Notes under the pieces: model-generated | Database searches by the model: none | The model's input: the letters and a program-made list of their open reading frames with translations, nothing else | What the model was told of the DNA's origin: nothing | NCBI GenBank assembly: GCA_938039145.1 | Contig: CALHVG010000007.1 | Span: 1-64,000 of the forward strand | Direction of reading: 5' to 3' | Source of the DNA: an uncultured Treponema sp. | GTDB taxonomy: Bacteria; Spirochaetota; Spirochaetia; Treponematales; Treponemataceae | DNA: 64,000 nt | Position numbers and translations under genes: made by a program | Part shown: positions 17,543 to 25,615 of the stretch, in pieces | Layout: each line of letters starts with the position of its first letter | How positions within the stretch are numbered: position 1 is the first letter of the stretch

Positions 17543-18214
17543 ATGGAAAAGGCAAAAAAAATAAGCCTAACAAAAAAGATTCTAATTGGAGTCGGAATTT
17601 ATTTTGTTGTTTCGATAATTGCTGTGGTAATTATCATCATGATTGATGATTCGCAAGAGCAAAAAGACAAAGAGTTGCAAGCTAAAGAGAGGCAGGCTCA
17701 GGAAAAAATTGCTGAAATGGATGCGATTTACGATTCGCATAATCCTCAGGTTTTTCAAAATTACGGACTTTCGGCGGCGGAAGCCTAGGGGCGCATAAAA
17801 TCGGTAAAGGTTACGTCTGATATTTATACGTGTTCCGTTGAGGCTGAAATCGGCGGCTATGTCTATTCTATGAGCGACGACGGCGAGGATGCCGACGGAG
17901 TTGTTGCGGCTGCTTGTCTATATTCGCTTGACTGTTCCGAAAAGATATTTGAAAAAGAACCGGACATTGAGCGGATTGACTTTATTTTTAATGTAAAAGC
18001 AAAATGGGGCGGTAATACTCAGGCTGTTTTATTTTCGATTGGGCGGGAAGAGTTTGAAAAAGTCGATTTAAAATCGTTCCGGGCTAAAGTTGAAGAAAAT
18101 TATAATAATATGTGGACAATTGCGCGTGTGGTGATGTTCGGCGGGTCTTTTGAAGAGAGGCTTAAAGGTTTCGATAGAGCTTCAGCCGTTGCCAATAAGG
18201 CGCTATATCGCTAG
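17543..18214 (+). pseudogene. Membrane-anchored protein interrupted by an in-frame TAG
   Basis: ATG 17543 opens an 81-codon frame with an N-terminal membrane span (residues 12-35) and a charged coiled region (Q-E-Q-K-D-K-E-L-Q-A-K), ending at TAG 17786-17788. The very same frame continues open for another 141 codons to TAG 18212-18214. It has sensible protein sequence straight after the stop (G-R-I-K-S-V-K-V-T-S-D). One change (for example CAG to TAG) therefore splits a 223-residue protein. A restart at ATG 17870 would have no membrane anchor and no ribosome site. I do not recognise the family. Readthrough or a sequencing error are the alternatives. Confidence 0.65.
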
Positions 18215-18228
18215 TTTATTATTTTGAT

Positions 18229-18265
18229 AAAAAAAGCCGTCAGAAAAAAACTGACGGCTTTTTTT
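18229..18265 (+). terminator. Rho-independent terminator, symmetric
   Basis: An 8-bp stem GCCGTCAG/CTGACGGC with a 7-A loop is preceded by seven A and followed by seven T, extending the stem to 15 bp. It ends the broken gene, and the A-run makes it work from the minus strand too. Confidence 0.88.
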
Positions 18266-18451
18266 ATAGCTTTTGCATTTCTTCGTTATAAAACTGCTGC
18301 ATTAAGTTTGCGGCGGCGGTGCTGGAGGGTTCAAGTCATGGCTTTCCGGGGGTTACTGTGGTTTTGTATAGCGTACTTTGTACATAATAGAAAAACGGTG
18401 TGCTAATTAATATTTTTTGTACAGATTTTACTCAAATTTATAATCAGTTAT

Positions 18452-18534
18452 TACTCGAGAAGAGATTTGAACTCTTATGAAATTGCTTTCGCTTGGACCT
18501 GAACCAAGTGCGTCTACCGTTCCGCCACTCGAGC
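18452..18534 (-). tRNA. tRNA-Leu (anticodon CAG)
   Basis: The minus strand folds as a class II tRNA of 83 nt. The acceptor GCTCGAG pairs with CTCGAGT (first pair G-U), the D-arm holds GGCGGAACGGTAGAC, the anticodon stem CTTGG/CCAAG encloses loop TTCAGGT with anticodon CAG, there is a short variable arm and a T-arm GAGTTCAAATCTC. CCA is not encoded. It is transcribed away from the zinc-ribbon gene at 18570. Confidence 0.88.
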
Positions 18535-18544
18535 CGATAGCAAT

Positions 18545-18573
18545 ATGATAATGAAAATAAACGTAGAGGTCAA
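18545..18573 (-). promoter_or_regulatory. Promoter of tRNA-Leu
   Basis: On the minus strand TTGACC (18568-18573), a 17-base spacer and TATCAT (18545-18550) precede the tRNA by 10 bases. The -35 box overlaps the last codons of the upstream zinc-ribbon gene. Confidence 0.65.
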
Positions 18574-18944
18574 TAAGGATTTTTTATGCAGCTGTATGTC
18601 ACAAAAACAATTACAACAAGAATTGTAGTTGTAACTACATATATCCATAAGGGAAGGGCTGATTCTACATGGATTTTCGGGCGGAAACCGAATCTCAGTC
18701 TTTCTAAAACGTTTCGGGCAGTTTTCTGTTTTTGGAACTCTCGGCTTTTAGAAGGACTTGTTTTGTTCACCGCATAGCCGCATCTTGGGCAGCCGTCTTT
18801 AAAATCCTCGTGACTTCCCGTCATTCCGCATTCAGGGCATCTTACCGAAATAAAGAATTTTCCGCATACTTTGCACATTTTTGCGTTTTCAGGAACTTCT
18901 GAACCGCAGTTTTCGCAGAAAAATTTAGCCTTATTGCTTTTCAT
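18570..18944 (-). CDS. Zinc-ribbon protein with C-terminal membrane anchor
   Basis: The N-terminal 55 residues hold four CxxC pairs (F-C-E-N-C, C-K-V-C, C-P-E-C, C-P-R-C), so two zinc ribbons are expected. A basic linker follows, and a single membrane span covers about residues 100-119 of 124. The active part would face the cytoplasm as a tail-anchored protein. ATG 18944 lies 14 bases inside the end of the receiver-like gene upstream; TTG 18953 is an alternative. Specific function unknown. Confidence 0.65.
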   Translation of the reverse strand: MKSNKAKFFCENCGSEVPENAKMCKVCGKFFISVRCPECGMTGSHEDFKDGCPRCGYAVNKTSPSKSREFQKQKTARNVLERLRFGFRPKIHVESALPLWIYVVTTTILVVIVFVTYSCIKNPY

Positions 18945-19632
18945 AGTATTCAAGGATTCTTTTCAAAAGAGAGCCGAAAAATCTTTTCCTGTTCTGAACG
19001 TTTTCAAGCAAGTTATCCACTGTGAACAGTTCCATATTTTCGGAAACAGGGATTTCGTTTTCTTCAGTTTTGTTTTGTCCGTCCGTAAGGTTTTCATCCA
19101 GTATTTCGGACACTGTAGGAAGTTCATCTTCAAAAAGATTGTCTACGTTTAAAAGACTGAATGATTTTTCCGCATTGCGACTTGAAAACCTGCTTAAAAG
19201 TTCAGATTCTTGTGATTCTTTTTTGTTTATTTCGTATTCTGATTTGATAGATTTTTCGTCTATATCACGAGCTTTTTGTGCAAGTTCTTCAATATTTTTC
19301 TTTACTTCAAGTTTGTCTTTCGATTGAATCATTCCGAATACTTTTAGAGCCTTTGATTTTTTTATGTCTTCTTCCGAAAAATCGTCGGGCGCATAAAGAA
19401 TCACCTTAACGGGCTCATCAAAAATCGAGCTTGTTACATATTGCGCAAGGACTTTCCAATGCCGCGGAAAATCCATCGCATTTATCAGTATCAGATCCGG
19501 TGAAATTTCTTCAACATTATCAAGAGCTTTCAAAAACCATCTGTAATGAATGCAGTCAAGTCCGCAATCGTCTATTGCTGAAACAAGAAGGGTTGTGTGG
19601 TTCTGATTTTCCGAAATGAGCAGCACTTTCAT
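18931..19632 (-). CDS. Receiver-like protein of unknown function
   Basis: The N-terminal 115 residues look like a response-regulator receiver fold: M-K-V-L-L-I-S-E start, S-P-D-L-I-L-I-N at the position of the phospho-acceptor strand, and a later V-K-V-I-L-Y-A strand. The place usually held by the phosphorylated aspartate reads L-I-N-A, so phosphorylation looks unlikely. The rest (about 120-233) is acidic and probably disordered, with no DNA-binding domain. I set the start at ATG 19632, which overlaps the stop of the preceding gene as TAATG, rather than the longer frame to 19677. The three minus-strand genes 18570-20606 form one overlapping operon. Confidence 0.55.
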   Translation of the reverse strand: MKVLLISENQNHTTLLVSAIDDCGLDCIHYRWFLKALDNVEEISPDLILINAMDFPRHWKVLAQYVTSSIFDEPVKVILYAPDDFSEEDIKKSKALKVFGMIQSKDKLEVKKNIEELAQKARDIDEKSIKSEYEINKKESQESELLSRFSSRNAEKSFSLLNVDNLFEDELPTVSEILDENLTDGQNKTEENEIPVSENMELFTVDNLLENVQNRKRFFGSLLKRILEYYEKQ

Positions 19633-20606
19633 TATTCTGTTCCTAGGTTGGTTACAGTATAGTCGTAAATCTGCCAAATTCCTTCGCGCTGCCTTACTTT
19701 GTAAACATACGATTTTTTCTCTCTGTAGTTAGGATATTTGAACCATTCGGTTACGGTTACGGTTCCTTCCGTTCGCGTGTACACAGTTTTTTCTATTTCG
19801 AATTTTTCGGGAACGGCAACAATATCTCCATCAATTCTTGACTGCATTAAGTCTGCTTTGTATGCGCTCACCATTCTGAGCCGTTCGTCGCTTGAAGAAC
19901 CTGCATATTTTCTTTTCTGAAGGCTTGAACGCTGAAGCATCGCTTCCACATCCATATAAAGAAAATATTGATCCCACAAGGATTTCTGCCTTGCAATAAT
20001 AGTTTGCTCTACCACTCTGTCAGGCGCAATTTCTTCGGGTTTCAAAAGTTCCGCCGTGACTGCCTTTACAGGAAGAACGGAAGAAGATGCCGCAGACGGG
20101 GACGGTTTTATTTCCATAGTGAGCCTGTTTGATTTTAGCTCGATATATCTGGATTTATAAAGCTCCGGGTAAAGTTTCAGTTCCACGTAGTAAATGGACG
20201 GCTCTGATATAACAACATAGTCCTTGAGGTTTTCTACAAACGAATATTCCTCTCCGCTTTCAAGGGCTATTTCTCTAAAATACACTGTTTGATATGTTGT
20301 TCGCTTTTTTACAAGCTGCTCAGTCTGAGCTTGCACAGCATTTTTCACGGTGTATACGTTGAAATCCACGCTGAACATTCTGTCGTCTGCAAGTTTGAAT
20401 CTCAAGGTTTCTCTGGAAGTGTTTTTTATCGATATGTGAACAAATACCGGATTTGTTTCGGCATCTCCCGGATAATAAACAGTCCTATCGTAATATTTTA
20501 TCGAAACCGCCGCTCCGTCATATTTATCCTGCAAGTCTTGAGAAAAGAGCAAAACCTCGCCAAAGAAAAGCAAAGTTGATATAATCAGAATAATTTTTCG
20601 ATTCAA
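19632..20606 (-). CDS. Exported protein of unknown function
   Basis: The 324-residue product has a signal peptide (about 22 residues, ending V-L-L-F-S-Q). It then has a beta-rich domain with a YYPGDAETNPVFVHISIKN stretch, like an immunoglobulin-type periplasmic domain. A helical middle and a beta-strand C-terminus with tyrosine-rich T-E-W-F-K-Y-P-N-Y and K-S-Y-V-Y-K-V segments follow, resembling NTF2-like or SH3-like modules. I do not recognise the family. It is the first gene of the three-gene minus operon. Confidence 0.55.
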   Translation of the reverse strand: MNRKIILIISTLLFFGEVLLFSQDLQDKYDGAAVSIKYYDRTVYYPGDAETNPVFVHISIKNTSRETLRFKLADDRMFSVDFNVYTVKNAVQAQTEQLVKKRTTYQTVYFREIALESGEEYSFVENLKDYVVISEPSIYYVELKLYPELYKSRYIELKSNRLTMEIKPSPSAASSSVLPVKAVTAELLKPEEIAPDRVVEQTIIARQKSLWDQYFLYMDVEAMLQRSSLQKRKYAGSSSDERLRMVSAYKADLMQSRIDGDIVAVPEKFEIEKTVYTRTEGTVTVTEWFKYPNYREKKSYVYKVRQREGIWQIYDYTVTNLGTE

Positions 20607-20659
20607 TTTATCACTCCAGTTAATATTGAAATCTTTACACTAGATTATCGGTTTTTTTT

Positions 20660-23600
20660 ATGAATACATTATCAACAAATTCAATTTATAAGACCTTACA
20701 CGGATTCAAGGATTTCAGTAGCGCAATAGAAGCTTTATCTGAACTTGAAGAAAATTCTTCTTTGGAAGTTGCAGGATTAAAAGGAGCTCTCAAAGGGTAT
20801 TTTTTTAGAGAATATATTTTTTATCTGAACGAAAAAATGCCCGAAAAGGAAAAAAAATTGCTTGTTGTAGTTCCGTCGGAAAGGGAAGCGCAGGCTTTGA
20901 AAGGCGACCTTAATACCGTTTTCCCGGAAGCGGAAGTAAGCGTGCTTCCCGGATGGGGAACACTTTGTTACAGTGCAGTAACGCCGAATTCCTTGATTTT
21001 CGGGCAAAGAGCGGGCGTATTTTCCCGTATGGCGCACAATTCTCCGCGTTCCCGTTTTAAAAATTCATTGGAAGCGGAAATTTTCATTGTTCCCTTGAGG
21101 GTTTTTCTTACTCCGACCCCTTCGCCCGAATACATAAAAGACATAGGATTTTCATTCAAAAAAGGTGAGAGGATTGATACCGTGTCCGTCTCGGAAAAAC
21201 TTTCCGAAATAGGCTACACAAGAGTTCCAAGGGTAACCGTTCGAGGCGAATTCAGCCTTAGAGGCGAGGTGCTTGACATATTCCTTCCGGAAGAAGAACT
21301 TGCCTTTCGTATAATATTCGATTTTGACAAGATTGAGCAGATAAAAACATTCGATGTAATAAATCAAAACACGGTCTCGTCCTTGGAGAATGTAAAAATT
21401 TATCCAATGAAAGAAGTCATATGGAACGAAAACCTCATCCAGACGCTTGAAGAAAAACTTTCGGACAGGGAAAACGATATTTCCGTGGTCTCTGACTCTT
21501 CGCCAAGGCTTCCATTTACAGAAGATGCGAAGACAACTAGAAAAAAAATCTTTGAGAATCTTAATACAAAAAAAACTTTTGAAGGGGAGGAACTTTTTTA
21601 TCCCGTCCTTTGGAACAAGATGTACAGTGTGATTGATTTTTTCGATCCAGCGCTTCCCGTGTTCTTCATGGACTTTGATCGACTTGAAAATTCCATCGAA
21701 AGCATAAAAAGAGAATATTCCGGAATGTACAGAAAAAATCGATTGGATTTTCCTGCGCTTCCTCCTGAAGATATTTCATTTTCTTTTGAAAATATGCTTG
21801 AAAAAATATCGAGATGTATAAAATTGCGTACAGTTTTGTCTGAAAATTCTTCTTTTCTAAAAATATCTTCTGAAAACTCTCAAAGTTACTTTGGAAATTT
21901 CAACCTTTTACGCACAGAACTGGAAAACATGCTCGAAAAAAACTGGAATGTTTATATATTCGCCGACAATGAAAATCAGGCATTCCGCATATCGGAGATA
22001 CTGAAAGATTTTGTGCGACCTGAGGATAAAAACCGAAAGTCTTTGGTTATTATAGGAAAATCTATTTCGGAGGGTTTTGTCGTTCCTGAACTGAAACTCA
22101 AGGTGATTCAGGAAAATGAAATTTTCGGACGCAAGAAATATGTTCCCAAGAACTTTCAAAGGGTAAAAAGCGAGGCAATCGACACCTTCGTGGAATTGAA
22201 TCCCGGAGACTATGTTGTTCACGTCAATTATGGAATTGGAATTTTCCTTGGCATAGAACGGGTTCGTGCGGTAGGCCATGAAAGGGATTACATAAAACTT
22301 GAGTATGCGGACAAGGATTTTCTTTTTGTTCCTATAGAGCAGGTAAATCTTGTTCAGCGTTACATCGGAAACGATGGGGATTCTCCTCATCTTGACAGGA
22401 TAGGAAGCAAAGCCTGGGAAGAACGCAAAGCCAAGGTCAAAAAGGCTGTGGAAGAAATGGCAGGCAGGCTGATAGAACTTTATTCAAGACGAAAAGCGTC
22501 GGCAGGCTATCCTTTTGCAAAAGACAGCGAATGGCAGACTGCGTTCGAGGCTGCGTTTCCGTATGAAGACACCCCCGATCAGATTACCGTGACCGAAGAA
22601 ATAAAACGTGACATGGAAAAACCTCTCCCCATGGATAGGCTCATCTGCGGGGACGTCGGCTACGGAAAAACCGAAATAGCAATGAGGGCTGCATTTAAAG
22701 CTGTAATGGGCGGAAAGCAGGTCGCATTTCTTGCGCCCACGACAATTCTTGCGGAACAGCATTATGAGACATGCGTAGATCGTTTCAGGAATTTTCCGGT
22801 AAAGATAGCGCAGCTTTCACGTTTTGTAAGCCGCTCGGAGCAGAAAGAAATTTTGTCTTCTCTTGCGACAGGTAAAATCGACATTCTTGTGGGAACTCAT
22901 AGAATCATACAAAAAGATGTTGAGTTCAAAAATCTGGGGCTCATGATTATCGACGAGGAGCAGCGTTTTGGTGTCAAGGACAAAGAAAGGCTCAAGTTCA
23001 TGAGGGCGAACATCGACAGCCTTGCCATGTCCGCAACCCCGATTCCAAGGACATTGCACATGAGTCTTCTAAAAATTCGCGACATGAGCCTTCTAAGAAC
23101 TCCGCCGCAGAACAGAAGGCCAATAGAGACCGTGATAGACTCATTCAGCGACGAACGAATTTCAAGGGCAATCCGAAGGGAAGTGGAGCGTGGAGGGCAG
23201 GTGTTCTATCTGCACAACAGGGTCGAAACATTGAACGAAACCAGGCTGATGCTGGAAAGGCTCATGCCGGAAATGACAATCGATATAGCCCATGGAAAAA
23301 TGACAAGCGAGGAACTTGACGACATCTTCAGAAGGTTCAAACTGGGAGGTTTTCATGTGCTTGTATCTACGACAATAATCGAAAACGGCATAGACATACC
23401 GAACGTGAACACCATAATAATCGACAGGGCGGACATGTACGGGGTATCTCAGCTTTATCAGCTTAGAGGACGGGTGGGGCGAAGCGACAGAAAAGCGTAT
23501 GCGTATCTTCTTTATCCCGGCGACAAATCCTTGAGCGAAATCGCCATGAAAAGACTCCAGGTTATAAGCGATTTCACGGAACTTGGCTCCGGATTCAAGA

Positions 23601-24193
23601 TAGCTATGAAGGACATGGAAATCCGGGGTGCCGGAAATCTTCTCGGAAAAGACCAGTCGGGTAACGTGTATTCGGTAGGCTTTGATATGTACATGAAACT
23701 TTTGAACGAAGCGATAGCGGCTCTTACCGAAAAAGAGGATTTCAGTCGGGAGGCGGACGTGCTTTTGGAACTTGAGTACACAGGTTTCATTCCCGATTCT
23801 TACATAAAAAATACCGAAATAAAAATGGAAATTTATAAAAAAATAGCATCCGTCATAAGTCGTGAGGAACTTGATTCGGTGTATTCCGAACTGGACGACA
23901 GGTTCGGACCTGTTCCGGACGAAATACTGAGCCTTCTTTCTTTGGCAGAAATCCGAATCATATGCAAAAAACTTCATGTATGCAAAATAAAAGAAACGCA
24001 TGGTCGCGCGTCGGTGGAATTTGGAAGAGTCTCGGACATAAATGTTGACAAAGTTATAAGACTTCTTACAGAATCCGCCGGAACAGTGCAGCTTGATTCA
24101 AAAAAGCCGAATGTCCTTTATCTGAACACGGGGAACATAGACCTGAAAGAAAAATCGGAATTTATAAAAGAAAAACTTGAAAGGATAGTATGA
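20660..24193 (+). CDS. mfd: Transcription-repair coupling factor
   Basis: Mfd removes RNA polymerase stalled at DNA damage and recruits UvrA. The 1177-residue protein has all modules in order: UvrB-like N-terminal part, the RNA-polymerase interaction domain starting at about 515 (Y-V-V-H-V-N-Y-G-I-G), and the helicase motor with Walker A G-D-V-G-Y-G-K-T near 665 and DEEQ near 764. Motif VI (Q-L-R-G-R-V-G-R) and a C-terminal TRCF domain complete it. No Shine-Dalgarno is evident before ATG 20660, which follows an eight-T run. No clear terminator follows; mfd is convergent with rodA. Confidence 0.97.
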   Translation: MNTLSTNSIYKTLHGFKDFSSAIEALSELEENSSLEVAGLKGALKGYFFREYIFYLNEKMPEKEKKLLVVVPSEREAQALKGDLNTVFPEAEVSVLPGWGTLCYSAVTPNSLIFGQRAGVFSRMAHNSPRSRFKNSLEAEIFIVPLRVFLTPTPSPEYIKDIGFSFKKGERIDTVSVSEKLSEIGYTRVPRVTVRGEFSLRGEVLDIFLPEEELAFRIIFDFDKIEQIKTFDVINQNTVSSLENVKIYPMKEVIWNENLIQTLEEKLSDRENDISVVSDSSPRLPFTEDAKTTRKKIFENLNTKKTFEGEELFYPVLWNKMYSVIDFFDPALPVFFMDFDRLENSIESIKREYSGMYRKNRLDFPALPPEDISFSFENMLEKISRCIKLRTVLSENSSFLKISSENSQSYFGNFNLLRTELENMLEKNWNVYIFADNENQAFRISEILKDFVRPEDKNRKSLVIIGKSISEGFVVPELKLKVIQENEIFGRKKYVPKNFQRVKSEAIDTFVELNPGDYVVHVNYGIGIFLGIERVRAVGHERDYIKLEYADKDFLFVPIEQVNLVQRYIGNDGDSPHLDRIGSKAWEERKAKVKKAVEEMAGRLIELYSRRKASAGYPFAKDSEWQTAFEAAFPYEDTPDQITVTEEIKRDMEKPLPMDRLICGDVGYGKTEIAMRAAFKAVMGGKQVAFLAPTTILAEQHYETCVDRFRNFPVKIAQLSRFVSRSEQKEILSSLATGKIDILVGTHRIIQKDVEFKNLGLMIIDEEQRFGVKDKERLKFMRANIDSLAMSATPIPRTLHMSLLKIRDMSLLRTPPQNRRPIETVIDSFSDERISRAIRREVERGGQVFYLHNRVETLNETRLMLERLMPEMTIDIAHGKMTSEELDDIFRRFKLGGFHVLVSTTIIENGIDIPNVNTIIIDRADMYGVSQLYQLRGRVGRSDRKAYAYLLYPGDKSLSEIAMKRLQVISDFTELGSGFKIAMKDMEIRGAGNLLGKDQSGNVYSVGFDMYMKLLNEAIAALTEKEDFSREADVLLELEYTGFIPDSYIKNTEIKMEIYKKIASVISREELDSVYSELDDRFGPVPDEILSLLSLAEIRIICKKLHVCKIKETHGRASVEFGRVSDINVDKVIRLLTESAGTVQLDSKKPNVLYLNTGNIDLKEKSEFIKEKLERIV

Positions 24194-24290
24194 TTTTGTG
24201 CGCATTAGAAAGGATTTTCAAAAAAAGCGATTGCTTTATTTATCGGTTGACAGAACGCACGTTATAGAAAGTTCCGTCATTTTTCTAATT

Positions 24291-25610
24291 CTACAGAAAA
24301 TCGAATTTTCTGTAGCTTATGCTCATAAGAAGTCCCATGCATGTCATCGCGGTGATAAGGGACGAACCGCCGTATGACATGAAAAGCAAAGGAATTCCCG
24401 TTATCGGCATTATTCCCATGACCATTCCGACGTTTATGAAAAAGTGGATGAAAAGTATTGCTAATATTCCCGACGCTATGTATATCCCGAATTCTATGTT
24501 GCATTTTTTTATTATGTGCAATGTCCTGAACATCAAAACCGAATAAAGAAAGAATATGAATGCTCCGCCGAAAAAGCCGAGTTCCTCTGAGAGGATGCTG
24601 AATATAAAGTCCGTGGACTGCTGCGGAAGAAATCGGTAATGGCTCTGCGTTCCGTGCAGGAAAGATCTTCCGGAAAGTCCGCCGGAGCCTATGGCAATCT
24701 TTGACTGAATTATGTTCCAGCCCGACCCCAAAGGGTCTACTGTCGGATCCATGAAAACTATTAGACGTTTTATCTGATAGTCCTTCAGCACTTTTCCTGC
24801 GAACGTGGAAAACGCAAGTCCAAGCGAAAGTATCAAAAATCCGTACGCAATCCAGTAATAATATTTTTTACCGTTCAGGTATCGTCTTACCAGCATCGAG
24901 ATAAGGGCTATCGAGAACGTCGCGATTATAAGGAAAAGTTTCAGTTTCATGTTTGAAAGCACGTTCACGAACGAGGATGCTCCGTGGACTATGTATTCGT
25001 TCCATACGGGAAGCACTGTGAACAGAATCATCGATACGCCGGAAAAAAGCAGGAACGCCAGGTATCTTATGGGAATGCCTGCCATGAAGCATATTATGAA
25101 GAAAATCGGAATGTATACGCTGGCGGTTCCCATGTCAGGTTGTATCAGTATGAGACCTACGGGAACTAAAAATATCAAGCTGCTGATAAAAAGCCTTTTA
25201 AGCGGATTTTCGTTTTTCGAGCCATCAAGATACTTTGCAAGCGTTACTATGAAAATCACCTTTCCGAACTCTGAAGGCTGGATTCCGAAGTCGCCGATTC
25301 CAAGCCAGCTTCTGGCTCCGTTCACATATCTTCCGAACAGTTTTGTGTATACAAGCACAATTATAAGGGCAAGGAAAAACCAGTAGGCGGGCCGTTCGAA
25401 TTTGCGGTAATCGTAAAGTGCAAAAGCGATAAGAAAGACAAGCCCTATTCCGCCCCACACAATCTGCTTTATGTATTCTTTTGTTACAAGGATTCCGTCG
25501 GAATTTATTCCGGACGAATATATGAACGCAACTCCAATCGCTATAAGGAAAAGCACCGTTCCCAGTATTACAAAATCGAACGCCTCTATGATTGAGCTGT
25601 TTTCCTTCAT
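24291..25610 (-). CDS. rodA: Rod-shape peptidoglycan polymerase RodA
   Basis: RodA is the SEDS-family glycosyltransferase that polymerises lipid II during side-wall growth, working with PBP2. The 439-residue product has about ten membrane spans and the family segments W-x-I-G (S-W-L-G-I-G-D-F-G-I-Q-P-S-E) and an F-L-P-Q-Q-S-T-D-F-I-F-S loop near the end. I start at ATG 25610, five bases past the pbp2 stop; the longer frame to 25754 lies within pbp2. The last codons form a perfect 11-bp inverted repeat (24291-24315) without a T run, perhaps protecting the transcript end. Confidence 0.93.
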   Translation of the reverse strand: MKENSSIIEAFDFVILGTVLFLIAIGVAFIYSSGINSDGILVTKEYIKQIVWGGIGLVFLIAFALYDYRKFERPAYWFFLALIIVLVYTKLFGRYVNGARSWLGIGDFGIQPSEFGKVIFIVTLAKYLDGSKNENPLKRLFISSLIFLVPVGLILIQPDMGTASVYIPIFFIICFMAGIPIRYLAFLLFSGVSMILFTVLPVWNEYIVHGASSFVNVLSNMKLKLFLIIATFSIALISMLVRRYLNGKKYYYWIAYGFLILSLGLAFSTFAGKVLKDYQIKRLIVFMDPTVDPLGSGWNIIQSKIAIGSGGLSGRSFLHGTQSHYRFLPQQSTDFIFSILSEELGFFGGAFIFFLYSVLMFRTLHIIKKCNIEFGIYIASGILAILFIHFFINVGMVMGIMPITGIPLLFMSYGGSSLITAMTCMGLLMSISYRKFDFL

Positions 25611-25615
25611 ATCCC

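Noticed and set aside
18224..18406. 60-codon open frame after the 18229 terminator
   Set aside because: It begins inside a strong terminator hairpin, has no ribosome site and no protein-like domain.
24291..24315. Perfect 11-bp inverted repeat at the end of rodA as a terminator
   Set aside because: No T run on either strand and it lies within the last codons of rodA; kept only as a note in the rodA entry.
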